The notes beneath the pieces are model-generated. The model was not told where the DNA came from, ran no database searches, and worked only from the letters and a program-made list of their open reading frames with translations. A DNA stretch of 35,803 nt from the NCBI GenBank assembly GCA_009783465.1, contig WRDM01000028.1:1-35803 (forward strand), given 5' to 3'. The stretch comes from Phycisphaerae bacterium. Lineage in GTDB: Bacteria > Planctomycetota > Phycisphaerae > SM23-33. Within the stretch, counting starts at the first letter, position 1; every line of letters begins with the position of its first letter. Below, in pieces: positions 18,366-28,511 of this stretch. The translations under genes were made by a program, and so were the position numbers.

Positions 18366-18610
18366 CGAGTGACGAGGAAGTAAACATATCTTGAAAATGG
18401 CTTGCCTCTTTGCGCTGTAGGATGTTGCGAACTACAAAACGTTCTCTCGTTCACAACATCCTACAGCGCAAAGAGGCAAGCCAACCCGCCACATCGTTTG
18501 CCGCCACGCAGGCGGGCCTGCTCTGCGTAGCCTTGGCGAAGCAGAAACGCCCGCGTCACGTTCCATGCGTTTGCCCTGGTCCGTCACTTATCACTCGTTA
18601 CTCGTCACGG
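18348..18610. repeat. Element with inverted ends (family R3) enclosing a hairpin
   Basis: The left end GTAACGAGCGATGAGTGACG is mirrored by CACTCGTTACTCGTCACGG at the right, about 262 bp. The core contains the perfect hairpin at 18399-18482. The left end supplies the last codons and stop of tcdA, and the right end touches the stop of the gene at 18612. A fragment with the same GTGATGAGTAACGAGTGATG motif is at 22422-22450. Confidence 0.65.
18399..18482. terminator. Perfect 29-bp-stem hairpin between convergent genes (family HP, copy 2)
   Basis: The left arm 18399-18427 (begins GGCTTGCCTCTTTGCGCTG) is the exact reverse complement of 18454-18482. The loop is 26 nt. The arm is homologous to the hairpin at 14441 but differs at four aligned stem positions, each compensated on the opposite arm. 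As with copy 1, it lies between two genes that converge. Confidence 0.8.
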
Positions 18611-18611
18611 C

Positions 18612-19151
18612 TCACGGCGATTCGCGCCAGCCGGAGCGGTTGTTTTCGTCCTCGTCGTCTTCGTCGTCCTCGGCTCGGCGAGGTTTCTCTCCTGGCGGCC
18701 TGGCGTTTGGCGGGAAGTCTCCGGTGCTGGGGAGGTCGCCTTCGTCGCTGAGGATGTCGGGCATGGAGCCTTTGTTTTTTCCGGTTGGCTGGACGCGGAA
18801 GCGTCGGCCCGCCAAGGCCCAGGCGTTGATGTAGGGCGTCGGGCCGTGACGGGTCGGGCGCAGGCGATAGGCGATGATCCGCCAGGCGACCCAGACCAGC
18901 AAAACGAAGTCCCAGAGCACCGTCAGCAGGCAGATCAGCGCCAGCCTGGCGAGGAAATCCCTGCGGTCGCTGCCCTCGGGCACCATGCTGGCCGCGTGCA
19001 GGACGGTGGCCATCAGGTAGCACATGATCCCGCCGGCGACGAGGAGGGTGACGGCGAGCATCCACAGGCCTCGCCGCACGCGCTTGTTGAGTTCAAGCTT
19101 CGCGGCGGCCGCGTCGGCCTCGGTGCGTAATGGATTCACTTCGCGTGCCAT
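18612..19151 (-). CDS. Small membrane protein with two transmembrane segments
   Basis: The 179 residues have two hydrophobic segments (about 28-52, [20 protein letters not shown]; and about 68-93, [20 protein letters not shown]) with a basic N-terminus. The C-terminal ~60 residues are soluble, Pro-rich and end in an acidic stretch ([14 protein letters not shown]). I recognise no family. Its start overlaps the end of the upstream dnaJ-type gene by 16 bases, so the two are co-translated, which points to a link with folding or membrane quality control, though this is only context. Confidence 0.7.
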   Translation of the reverse strand: MAREVNPLRTEADAAAAKLELNKRVRRGLWMLAVTLLVAGGIMCYLMATVLHAASMVPEGSDRRDFLARLALICLLTVLWDFVLLVWVAWRIIAYRLRPTRHGPTPYINAWALAGRRFRVQPTGKNKGSMPDILSDEGDLPSTGDFPPNARPPGEKPRRAEDDEDDEDENNRSGWRESP

Positions 19152-20152
19152 GGGACGTCCTTGCGGGGGTCGTAGGGTTCGGTCTGGGCGAATTCTTCCA
19201 TCAGCCGTCTGCCGTTGGCGGAGAGGTTTCTCGGCGGGACGATTTTGACGACGACGTACTGGTCGCCGGCTTCGCCGCCGGGGGGCGTGACGCCCTTACC
19301 TCGCAGGCGGAGTTTCTGCCCGCTGGCCATTCCCGGCGGAATCGTCACCGTCATGCGGTCGCCGGTGACGGTGGGGACGTCAATCTTCGCGCCCAGGGCG
19401 GCCTCGGCGAAACTCAACGGCGCGTCGAGATAAATATCGTTTTCCTCACGGCGGAAATATGCGTGCTCGCCGACGTGCGTGACGATGTAGAGGTCGCCCG
19501 CTCCGCCCGGCCCCGCCTGCCCCTTGCCGCGAACGCGAACCCGCGAGCCTTCCTTCACGCCCGGCGGAATGCGGACGTTGATCGTCTCGGCGCTGCCGTC
19601 GTCGGCGGTGATTCGCAGCGTCGCCGTCGTCCCCAGGACCGCCTGCATGAAATCGAGATTCAAATGATGCTCAACGTCCTGCCCCGCCACGTCGGCGGCG
19701 TACGTCGCGCCGAAAGGCCCGCCGCCAAACGGATGGCCGTGACCTCGGGCGCCGCCGCCACGCCGGCCTCGACGTGGATGATGCCCGCCACCGCCCAGCG
19801 TGCCGAGAATCTCCTCCAGACTCATCCCCGCAAACCCGCCGCCGAACATCTCGCCAATATCCACCACCCCACCGCGTTGCCCGCCGCGCGGACCGCCCCA
19901 TCGCGGCCCCCCGCCCGGACCGCCGCCTGTCGACGGGGCCGCGTGACCGAACTTGTCATACATCGGCCGACGCTTGTCGTCGCTGAGCACCTCGTACGCC
20001 TCCGTCGCCTCGCGAAACTTGTCCGCCGCGTCAGCCGCCTTGTTCACGTCGGGATGGAACTTCCGCGCCAGCTTACGATACGCCGACTTGATCTGCGACG
20101 GCGTCGCGTCACGCCCGACGCCCAGCACCTCATAATAATCCCGCTTGGCCAT
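19136..20152 (-). CDS. DnaJ/CbpA-type J-domain co-chaperone
   Basis: The protein stimulates DnaK ATPase through its J domain (residues 1-70; [23 protein letters not shown] at 33-35). A long Gly-rich segment follows (75-150; [16 protein letters not shown], with [12 protein letters not shown]), then two C-terminal beta-sandwich domains (about 165-330; [32 protein letters not shown]). The four CxxCxGxG zinc repeats of true DnaJ are absent, so it belongs to the CbpA/DjlA-like type II group. The 338-residue length fits. GC-rich Gly codons explain the skewed composition. Confidence 0.93.
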   Translation of the reverse strand: MAKRDYYEVLGVGRDATPSQIKSAYRKLARKFHPDVNKAADAADKFREATEAYEVLSDDKRRPMYDKFGHAAPSTGGGPGGGPRWGGPRGGQRGGVVDIGEMFGGGFAGMSLEEILGTLGGGGHHPRRGRRGGGARGHGHPFGGGPFGATYAADVAGQDVEHHLNLDFMQAVLGTTATLRITADDGSAETINVRIPPGVKEGSRVRVRGKGQAGPGGAGDLYIVTHVGEHAYFRREENDIYLDAPLSFAEAALGAKIDVPTVTGDRMTVTIPPGMASGQKLRLRGKGVTPPGGEAGDQYVVVKIVPPRNLSANGRRLMEEFAQTEPYDPRKDVPWHAK

Positions 20153-20175
20153 GACATCATTCTACCGCAACCGCC

Positions 20176-21426
20176 TTACAACTTGTACAGCGTCTTCGGA
20201 TTCTCGTACAACATCGCCCGCGCGATGCCGATGGCGGTGTCGACCGTGAACCAGCCGTCGGCGATTTTTCGCGACAGCGCCCGTGCGATGACCTCGCGGG
20301 CCATCACCAGATGGCCGTACACTTTTTCAACGACGAAATAATCGCCGCCAAAGCCGATGATCTTGTGGGCCGGCACCACCTCCAGCATCTCCACCAGCGC
20401 CTCGTGCGCGAAATGCGGCGAGATGATCTGCGTCCAGCACATGTTCAGGTGCACGTTGCCTCGCGTCTTGCCCAGCAGGATCGCCTCGCGCATGTACGGA
20501 TAGCCCAGGTGATAGACGTCGAAGGCCAGATCGGGATGCCGGTCGGCCATGTCGATCACGCCGGAGGGATTCAACTTGCGGTAATCGCCCCAATATCCCG
20601 TGTGCACCGCCGCGACCAGGCCCTGCGTTCGCATCTCGTCAAAGGCCGTGTCGAAGAGCACGTCCGTGAGCGGATTGGCGTGGGGCAGCGTTTTGGCGAA
20701 CTCCACGTCGCGCCGGGCGGCCTCAAACACACTCTTCGCCGCCTTCATGTCGGGCGCGCCCATCGAAAAGACAAACATCTTGCACCCGACGCCGCCGTGC
20801 CGCCTGATCCCCCGCACACACACGCGCACCGCCTCCTGCAAATCTTCCACGCTCGTGATCTCGCGCGACAGGATGGGGCCGTACGCTTCGAGGAGCTGGG
20901 CGAACGACCCGCCCCAGGACAGCCAGGGCAGCCGGCAGACGGGCGTGAGCAGGCCGGCGGCGTCTTTCTCCACGAAGGGGTCGGTATTCACGAGGCAGGT
21001 CTCGATGCGGCAGGCGTCGCGAAGGACTTTTTTGTATAGTCCCGGCTGATTGGCGGCCCGCATGGCGGCGGTGATGGACTCGATGTTGTCGTCGCGCAGC
21101 TCGCATTGGCCGTAAAATTTTTCCATGGCGATGTGGGCCGCCCGGACGTACGCTGTGTTGGCGATGCGGTGATAATACGGTTTGAACGCCGCCCACCGCT
21201 CCGCCAGCGGCGCGTCGGAGTACACGAAGTGGATCGCGTCGGCCTGCATGCCGCAGGCGGCCAGATCGCCGCGACAGTAGTGCGAAAACAGCGTCAGCGC
21301 GTCCACCGGCTGGGCCAGCCGCTGGGCCTCGGTGGGCAGGTGCTCGTGCGCGTCGATAATGGTCATGGTTTCCAGTTCGCCGAGAATGGCCGCTGCCGTC
21401 GCGTCGAGATTCGTCGCTTTCAACAT
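20176..21426 (-). CDS. Amidohydrolase-superfamily TIM-barrel protein
   Basis: The start chosen is the ATG at 21424-21426 (MLKATNLDATAAAI), preceded by GAAAGGA. A longer frame upstream would run into the divergent GH10 gene. The 416 residues include the metal-binding HxH of the amidohydrolase-2 family near the N-terminus (IIDAHEHLPT), a later HTGYWGDYRKLNP, DVYHLGYPY, NVHLNMCW and GFGGDYFVVE, whose Asp can be the last metal ligand. The overall shape recalls uronate isomerase and gamma-resorcylate decarboxylase-like enzymes. The reaction is unknown. Only 27 bp separate it from the divergent GH10 gene, so shared control and a role in xylan-derived sugar or aromatic-ester handling are plausible. 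Confidence 0.75.
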   Translation of the reverse strand: MLKATNLDATAAAILGELETMTIIDAHEHLPTEAQRLAQPVDALTLFSHYCRGDLAACGMQADAIHFVYSDAPLAERWAAFKPYYHRIANTAYVRAAHIAMEKFYGQCELRDDNIESITAAMRAANQPGLYKKVLRDACRIETCLVNTDPFVEKDAAGLLTPVCRLPWLSWGGSFAQLLEAYGPILSREITSVEDLQEAVRVCVRGIRRHGGVGCKMFVFSMGAPDMKAAKSVFEAARRDVEFAKTLPHANPLTDVLFDTAFDEMRTQGLVAAVHTGYWGDYRKLNPSGVIDMADRHPDLAFDVYHLGYPYMREAILLGKTRGNVHLNMCWTQIISPHFAHEALVEMLEVVPAHKIIGFGGDYFVVEKVYGHLVMAREVIARALSRKIADGWFTVDTAIGIARAMLYENPKTLYKL

Positions 21427-21453
21427 GTTCGTCCTTTCTAAACAGGAGATCGC

Positions 21454-22416
21454 ATGAAAACGCTCAAGGATGCGTACAAGGAGTTTTTCACCGTCGGGGC
21501 AGCCATTGAGCCGTGGCACCTCGACTCGCATTATGACTTGTTAACCACGCAATTCAACAGCCTGACGTGCGAAAATCGGATGAAACCGTGTCACATGAAT
21601 CCGTCGCCGGGCGTCTACACGCCCGAGCCGGCCCGGCGGATCGTGGATTTTGCCAAGGCACACGGCATGGCCATGCGAGGCCATACGCTGGTGTGGCACC
21701 ACCAGACGCCGCCGCACATGATCGATCCGCCCGCCGACCGCGACACGATGCTCGGGCGGATGCGGGCGCATATGTTCACGATGGCTGAACTGTTCGGCGA
21801 CGTGCCGAAGTGGGACGTCGTCAACGAGGCGGTCGGCGACGGCGACGACGTGCTGCGTCCAAGCCCGTGGCACGACGCCATCGGCCCGGACTATCTCGAC
21901 CACGCGTTCCGCTTCGCCGCCGAGGCGATGCCGCCCGGCACAGGCCTGTTCTACAACGATTACGGCGACCACGTGCCGCAAAAACGCGACCGCATCTGCG
22001 CCATGATCCGCGGCATGCAGGACCGCGGCGTGCCCATCACAGGCGTCGGCCTGCAATCGCACTGGGGGCTGGACGTCAACCTCGACGACGTGCGTCGAGG
22101 CCTGGAGTGCTACGCGAAACTGGGCGTCGAGATTCACATCACCGAGATGGACATCGGCGTGCTCAGCGCCGACGATACCACGCGACGCGACGCTCCCACC
22201 GAGGAGATGATGACCAAACTGGCCGACATCTACGCCGAAGCGTTCGCCATCTTCCGCCAGTACAAAGGCATTCTCACCAATGTGACAACCTGGGGCAGCG
22301 CCGACGACACGACCTGGCTGGACCACTGGCCCATCCCAGGCCGAAAAAACTGGCCGCTGCTGTTCGACGAACACCATCAGCCCAAAGAAGCGTTCTGGCG
22401 CGTGGTGGAGTTTTGA
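21454..22416 (+). CDS. GH10 endo-1,4-beta-xylanase-like enzyme, no signal peptide
   Basis: GH10 enzymes cut beta-1,4-xylan or short xylo-oligosaccharides with retention. The 320 residues are one catalytic barrel: GAAIEPWHL at the first strand, NSLTCENRMKPCHMNP, MRGHTLVWHHQTP, the acid/base E125 in KWDVVNEAVGDG, and the nucleophile E231 in VEIHITEMDIG. It ends with TTWGSADDTTWL and a substrate-loop tail. The length is the bare domain, without carbohydrate-binding modules and without a signal peptide, so it should act in the cytoplasm on imported xylo-oligosaccharides. AGGAG precedes the ATG. Confidence 0.93.
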   Translation: MKTLKDAYKEFFTVGAAIEPWHLDSHYDLLTTQFNSLTCENRMKPCHMNPSPGVYTPEPARRIVDFAKAHGMAMRGHTLVWHHQTPPHMIDPPADRDTMLGRMRAHMFTMAELFGDVPKWDVVNEAVGDGDDVLRPSPWHDAIGPDYLDHAFRFAAEAMPPGTGLFYNDYGDHVPQKRDRICAMIRGMQDRGVPITGVGLQSHWGLDVNLDDVRRGLECYAKLGVEIHITEMDIGVLSADDTTRRDAPTEEMMTKLADIYAEAFAIFRQYKGILTNVTTWGSADDTTWLDHWPIPGRKNWPLLFDEHHQPKEAFWRVVEF

Positions 22417-22421
22417 GACAA

Positions 22422-22450
22422 GTGACGTGTGATGAGTAACGAGTGATGAG
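22422..22450. repeat. Single R3-type end fragment
   Basis: The run GTGACGTGTGATGAGTAACG, continuing into AGTGATGAG, follows the GH10 stop and resembles the ends of the element at 18348-18610. No opposite end is found nearby, though a faint GTCACGGGTCGCTTGTCG occurs near 23094. Confidence 0.5.
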
Positions 22451-22530
22451 AGAAGGAACGTCTGAGACGGCAGGGTAATCGCATCCTTTAGACTTTCACG
22501 GCATGTGCTTTCGATATGGAGAACGCAATC

Positions 22531-23037
22531 ATGACAACAGATCTCATCAAGAATCGGCGCAGTGTTCGCAACTATCAACCGGGAAAACCCGTGACACGGG
22601 AACAGTTGGACAGGCTGCTGGAGGCGGCCATGCTCGCGCCGTCCGCCTGCAACTCCAGGCCGTGGGAGTTTGTCGCCATCACGAACCGGGCCGTGTTGGA
22701 CGAGATCGCGCGGATTCACCCGCACGCCGGCATGTGCGCCACCGCGTCGGCAGCCATCATGGTCGTCGCCATTCCGCAGGATGGCCACCCGGAAGGCTAC
22801 TTTCCGCAGGACTGCGGGGCGGCCACGCAAAACATCCTGCTGGAGGCCGTCGCGATGGGACTGGGCACCTGCTGGTGCGGCGTCTATCCCCGCCAGGAGC
22901 GGATGATGGAACTGGCGAAACGGCTTCATGTCGCCGCGCCAAAAATCCCGTTCAACGTCATCGCCATCGGCACCCCGGCGGAACAACCCGAGCGACGCGG
23001 TTTCTTCGAGAAGGAAAAAGTAACGTATATCGAGTAA
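22531..23037 (+). CDS. Nitroreductase-family FMN oxidoreductase
   Basis: The ATG at 22531 is preferred over the one at 22516 because GGAG lies nine bases upstream of it. The 168 residues match the nitroreductase fold: KNRRSVRNYQ for FMN phosphate binding, MLAPSACNSRPWEF, DCGAATQNILLEAVAMGLGTCWCG, and IAIGTPAEQPERR near the end. These flavoproteins use NAD(P)H to reduce nitro groups, quinones or similar; the natural substrate is unknown. It stands alone on the plus strand and converges with the Rrf2 gene. Confidence 0.92.
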   Translation: MTTDLIKNRRSVRNYQPGKPVTREQLDRLLEAAMLAPSACNSRPWEFVAITNRAVLDEIARIHPHAGMCATASAAIMVVAIPQDGHPEGYFPQDCGAATQNILLEAVAMGLGTCWCGVYPRQERMMELAKRLHVAAPKIPFNVIAIGTPAEQPERRGFFEKEKVTYIE

Positions 23038-23093
23038 ATCACCGGAGTCGCCGATATGGCCCTGCCATCAGGCGCTGTAGGGGTTGTCGCTTG

Positions 23094-23558
23094 TCACGGG
23101 TCGCTTGTCGCTGCCGTTTCACCCGTCACGTCTTGCGGACATCCCTCCTCCAGCGGTTCGAGCAGGAGTTGGTTGATGGCGATTTGTTCCAATTTGCTCT
23201 GGAGCAGGGTTTGCAGAGCGAAGAGTTCCTGGTGGACACGGCATCGGCCGCTACGGGGGCAGTTGGCGGTGGAGATCGTGCAGAGGTTGAGTTTTGTGCT
23301 TCGGCTGTCCACGGCGTGGATGACCGACAGCAGGGAGATCGCGTCGGCCCCACGCGTCAACTTCACGCCGCCGCCGTTGCCGCGCTGCGACGTGAGAATC
23401 CCGCCCTCGACCAGCTTACGAACGATCCGGCGCAAAAACCGAAACGGAATATCCGCTTCCTTCGCCAAATCAGCCGTCGCCGCCGCCGTGGCGTTTGCGT
23501 CGCGCTTGGCCAGGGCAAGCACCGTCCGAATCGCATAATCTACTTCTCGCGTGATCAT
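23094..23558 (-). CDS. Rrf2-family iron-sulfur transcription regulator
   Basis: The 154 residues start with a winged helix (MITREVDYAIRTVLALAKR, FLRRIVRKLVEGGILTSQRG, GGGVKLTRG). Three cysteines follow at C93, C100 and C106 (spacing C-x6-C-x5-C in LCTISTANCPRSGRC), close to the Fe-S ligands of IscR and RsrR, so redox or Fe-S sensing is likely. The C-terminal residues after EEGC (DVTGETAATSDP) are encoded by repeat-like DNA. The gene lies directly downstream of the hydrogenase genes on the same strand, 87 bp after hydC, and is a candidate regulator of them. TTAGGAG precedes its ATG. Confidence 0.9.
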   Translation of the reverse strand: MITREVDYAIRTVLALAKRDANATAAATADLAKEADIPFRFLRRIVRKLVEGGILTSQRGNGGGVKLTRGADAISLLSVIHAVDSRSTKLNLCTISTANCPRSGRCRVHQELFALQTLLQSKLEQIAINQLLLEPLEEGCPQDVTGETAATSDP

Positions 23559-23645
23559 TGAATGCTCCTAACGGAGTGTAGATTATAGTACCACCTCCTG
23601 GCGAATGTTTACGAAAAAATTCACTCGGCGCGCAATGTGAATGCG
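23559..23645 (-). promoter_or_regulatory. Promoter region of the Rrf2 gene
   Basis: On the minus strand, a TATAAT box (plus coordinates 23582-23587) lies 24 bp before the ATG. It is followed by CTACACTCCGTTAGGAGC, which includes the ribosome-binding site. The -35 part is poor (TAAACA), as expected for a promoter that needs an activator or is repressed by an Rrf2 protein. An AT-rich TTTTTTCG run lies upstream and may serve as the hydC end signal. Confidence 0.55.
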
Positions 23646-24317
23646 CTATCCTCGCGGCCTCTGGCGGTATTTGTCCAGCAGCAGCGGGATCTGGTCGGGC
23701 ACGACCTGGCCATGGATTTCGTCGCCAATCATCACGACCGGCGCGATGCCGCAGGTGCCCAGGCACCGGGCGGCCTCCAGCGTGAACGTGCCGTCCGTGC
23801 TCGTCTCGCCGTAGTCGATGCCCAACTCCTGCTTGATCCGCTCGGCCACCGCGGCAACGTCCTTGACATAGCAGGCCGTGCCCAGGCAGACGGAAATTTT
23901 GTACGCGCCAGGCCTGGTGAGGCGGAAGAAATGATAAAATGTCGCCACGCCCGTCACCGTCGCGGTCGGCACCTGCATCAACTGCGCGACCGCGTCGAGA
24001 CTCTCCGCCGACAGATATCCCAACCGGCTTTGCACGCGGTGCAGCACGCCAATCAGTTGGCTCTCGCCGTGCTCCTGCCGCCGCGCCTGCTCGATAAACG
24101 CCACGAGGTCTTCACGTGACGCGGGCGTCTCGCCCGCGTTGTGCGTTCCATGAGCCTGGCCGCTGGAGGACGGCAAATCGCCTTCGCCGGCAGACGCGGA
24201 CGAGACGTCCGCGTCACGTGAGACGCCCTCGCCCAGCGCGGCGTGGGCTTTGTCGCGAACGGCAGGCCAATTGTCCGTCGGCAGCGTCGTCGTGTGAGCG
24301 TCGTCATAATTGTCCAT
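23646..24317 (-). CDS. hydC: HydC-type [2Fe-2S] subunit of NAD-linked hydrogenase (NuoE-like)
   Basis: This subunit passes electrons in the trimeric bifurcating hydrogenase. The C-terminal ~155 of 223 residues are a NuoE domain: helical part (QLIGVLHRVQSRLGYLSAE, TGVATFYHFF) and thioredoxin-like ferredoxin with C144, C149 (CLGTAC) and C185, C189 (CLGTC). Residues about 33-69 (RDADVSSASAGEGDLPSSSG and on to TPASRED) are encoded by an R1-type repeat read in frame. Without it the N-terminal linker would be ~30 residues, as in other HydC proteins. The start overlaps hydA by 14 bases, with AGGATG as binding site. Confidence 0.93.
   Translation of the reverse strand: MDNYDDAHTTTLPTDNWPAVRDKAHAALGEGVSRDADVSSASAGEGDLPSSSGQAHGTHNAGETPASREDLVAFIEQARRQEHGESQLIGVLHRVQSRLGYLSAESLDAVAQLMQVPTATVTGVATFYHFFRLTRPGAYKISVCLGTACYVKDVAAVAERIKQELGIDYGETSTDGTFTLEAARCLGTCGIAPVVMIGDEIHGQVVPDQIPLLLDKYRQRPRG
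24113..24220. repeat. R1-type element inside the hydC reading frame (copy D)
   Basis: The left end CACGTGACGCGGGCGTCTCG, continuing into CCCGCG, is mirrored by GACGAGACGTCCGCGTCACG on the right, 108 bp in all. Both the length (a multiple of three) and the frame keep hydC open. It shares the GGGCGTCTCGCCCG core with copies at 8856, 9522 and 32429 but has GTGACGCGGG ends. Confidence 0.7.
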
Positions 24318-26118
24318 GATGCATCCTCAAAATGCCGCGCGGCAGCCGCGGGCTGTACTGGGTGTGCAACAATTCGTGGGCCTTGTGTCCACCGATTTCG
24401 CCAAGAAAATCGCGGTAAAGTTCCAGCACGCCGGGATTCGTGTGCGAGCGGCGGAGCGGTTTTTCGTTGTCGATCGTGTACAGCGCCCGGCTGCGGAGGG
24501 CGAGCAGTTTCGGATCCAGCACGCGGAATCCTCTCGGCGGGTACGGCTGACCGCCGCCGCCAATGCAGCCGCCCGGACAGGCCATCAGTTCGATCAAGTG
24601 AAACTGTTCCTCGCCGCGAATCACTTTGTCGAGCACGCGGCGGGCGTTGGTCAGGCCGTTCGCCACGGCGACGCGGAGGTCCCTGCCTCCCAGCCGCACG
24701 GTGGCTTCGCGCAATCCCTCGACGGCCCGGACCTGCGTGAATTCCAGCGGCGCGTCGCCGCCGTCGAGCTTCGCCGCCGCCGTCCGTAACGCCGCCTCCA
24801 TCACGCCGCCCGTGCAGCCGAAAATGTCCCCCGCGCCCGTCGACACGCCCAGCGGCGAGTCAAACGCCGCCTCCGCGTCCGACGCGAAATCCGCCTCCTC
24901 GCGCGCCCAGAGTTCCTCCAGGCCAAACGACTTCATCATCCACACCGCCTCGCGCGTGGTCAGCAACGCATCGGTCAGCGGCAAGCCGTCAATCGTGTGC
25001 TCGCGACGGCGGATCTCGTACTTCTTCGCCGTGCAGGGCATCACCGCGACCATGAAAATATCCTTCGCCGCCACGCCGATTCGCTTGGCGTAATACGTCT
25101 TCGCCAAGGCCGACACCATCCCCATCGGCGAACGACAACTCGACGCGTGCGGAATCAACTGCGGGTAAAATTTCTCCATGAAACTGACCCAGCCAGGCGA
25201 GCAGGACGTCAGCATCGGCAGCGGCCCGCCGCCGGCAAGCCGCTGAAGAAACTCGTGACTTTCCTCGACAATCGTCAAATCCGCGCCGAAATCCGTGTCG
25301 AACACCGCGTCAAAACCAAGCCGCCGTAACGACGCCGTCATCCGCCGCGTCGCCGGCGTGCCCGGCGGCAGGCCGAACCCTTCGCCAATCGCCGCACGAA
25401 TCGACGGCGCCGTCTGCACCACCACGTGCTTGCCCCCGTCCGCCAACGCCGCCCACACCGACTCCGTCGCGTCCTGCTCAATAAACGCCGCCGTCGGACA
25501 CACGTTCACGCACTGGCCGCATTGAATGCACACGCTCTCGTCCATCGCCGCCCCGTGCGCCGGCGTGACCACCGTGCCAAACCCCCGCCCGTGCTGGCTG
25601 AGATTGCACACGCCCTGCACCTCCGCGCACACCCGAACGCACCGACCGCACAACACGCATTTGTCGCTCTCGCGAACCACGCTCGCGCCGGAATCCTCCC
25701 GCGGAAACGACTTCCGCTCGCCCTCGAACAGCCGCTCGCGAACGCCCAGATCGTACGCGAGATTCTGCAACTCACATCGCCCGTCACGCTCGCAGGTCTG
25801 GCAGTCCTTGGGATGATTGTCCAGCAACAATTCAACAATGTCCCGCCGCGCCTGACGGATCGCCGGCGAGTTGGTCCGCACAACCAACCCGGCCGCCACC
25901 GGCGTGGCGCACGCGGCCATGTACTGCCCCGTGTTCTCCACGTCCACAATACACACGCGACAGGAACCCATCAGACTCAAATCCGGATGAAAACAAAGCC
26001 GCGGAATCCGCACGCCCACGTGATCGGCAGCCTGGAGGAGGGTCCAGTGCTTCGGCGCGTGCACCGTCTTGCCGTTGATCGTAAATTGCACGGTTTGGAT
26101 TGATGTTGGTGAAGTCAT
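24304..26118 (-). CDS. hydA: [FeFe] hydrogenase catalytic subunit
   Basis: The enzyme reversibly reduces protons to H2. In 604 residues: a [2Fe-2S] domain (C42, C53, C56, C70); a His-ligated [4Fe-4S] site (H102, C106, C109, C115); two [4Fe-4S] clusters (C154/157/160/164 and C197/200/203/207, with C171 extra); and the H-cluster domain with L1 TSCSPGW (C306), L2 MPCTAKK (C362) and L3 ELMACPGGCIGGGGQP (E510, C514, C518). This arrangement is that of electron-bifurcating group A3 enzymes. In the IFGATGGV loop there is C435 instead of the usual Ala. HydEFG maturases are not in the window. GGGAG precedes the ATG. Confidence 0.97.
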   Translation of the reverse strand: MTSPTSIQTVQFTINGKTVHAPKHWTLLQAADHVGVRIPRLCFHPDLSLMGSCRVCIVDVENTGQYMAACATPVAAGLVVRTNSPAIRQARRDIVELLLDNHPKDCQTCERDGRCELQNLAYDLGVRERLFEGERKSFPREDSGASVVRESDKCVLCGRCVRVCAEVQGVCNLSQHGRGFGTVVTPAHGAAMDESVCIQCGQCVNVCPTAAFIEQDATESVWAALADGGKHVVVQTAPSIRAAIGEGFGLPPGTPATRRMTASLRRLGFDAVFDTDFGADLTIVEESHEFLQRLAGGGPLPMLTSCSPGWVSFMEKFYPQLIPHASSCRSPMGMVSALAKTYYAKRIGVAAKDIFMVAVMPCTAKKYEIRRREHTIDGLPLTDALLTTREAVWMMKSFGLEELWAREEADFASDAEAAFDSPLGVSTGAGDIFGCTGGVMEAALRTAAAKLDGGDAPLEFTQVRAVEGLREATVRLGGRDLRVAVANGLTNARRVLDKVIRGEEQFHLIELMACPGGCIGGGGQPYPPRGFRVLDPKLLALRSRALYTIDNEKPLRRSHTNPGVLELYRDFLGEIGGHKAHELLHTQYSPRLPRGILRMHHGQL

Positions 26119-26135
26119 TGTTTTCTCCCGGAAAA

Positions 26136-26167
26136 GCCAGTAGCCAATAGCCAGTAGCCACCAGGTA
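26136..26167. repeat. R2-type repeat end, copy 2
   Basis: The sequence GCCAGTAGCCAATAGCCAGT, followed by AGCCACCAGGTATGG, is nearly identical to the ends of the element at 31403-31583. The opposite end is missing, so this is a partial copy, but the adjacent ~90 bp still resemble the core of the other copy. Confidence 0.65.
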
Positions 26168-26354
26168 TGGATGAACCTGTCGAAAATTACACGATCTTGA
26201 TCTCTAACACTTCCATTTCTTTTCCCGCTGTCACTGCCATTTTGGAAACAATGGCATGGTCGGTTGTGGTTTTGACGTTGAAGAGAAATCGATCGGCCTC
26301 CACGGTCTCCGTTTTGGAACGCCGGTACACAGCCGCGAAGCGGCGTCTGATATC

Positions 26355-26560
26355 GCCCAGGGTGAGCGGTACGCCGCGAACCCTGGGGTAAGCTGCTCTA
26401 GAGTATTCAAGCCCCGCCAGGGGCGTCTTCTCGTTGTGCAAACACCGACATTCACACCACCATAAGACGCCCCTACGGGGCTTGTTTTTGAAGAGCCGCT
26501 ACCCCAGGGCTCGCCGAGTACAGCTCGCCCTGGGCTATAAATGACGCCCCTCCGGGGCTG
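26355..26560. repeat. R4 element, copy A (long inverted repeat) between hydB and hydA
   Basis: The left half GCCCAGGGTGAGCGGTACGC...CGAACCCTGGGGTA...AAGCCCCGCCAGGGGCGTC is mirrored by GACGCCCCTACGGGGCTTG...TACCCCAGGGCTCGCCGAG...CTCGCCCTGGGC. Each half contains its own GGGGC hairpin. The layout is the same as copy B at 30101-30317. Confidence 0.8.
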
Positions 26561-26678
26561 TGTGCCGACACTTCGACACGAGACCGGGAAGGCCAATCCA
26601 TTATGTTCCACATCAACCATACTACATTCTCGATTTATGACAAACGCCGCCTTACCTATTTGGCTGCTGGCTCTGTTG

Positions 26679-28511
<1,833 letters not shown>

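Larger units (their letters stand above)
26119..26678. other. 560-bp gap between hydB and hydA filled with two repeat types
   Basis: From hydA upward: an R2-type end at 26136-26166, a stretch (26167-26260) resembling the core of the R2 element at 31403-31583 (both have GGTATGGA then AATTACACGAT), a short unrelated part, and a complete R4 element at 26355-26560. No ORF is convincing, though the R2 core can be read as MDEPVENYTILI. The gap separates two subunits that are normally co-transcribed without interruption. Confidence 0.7.
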
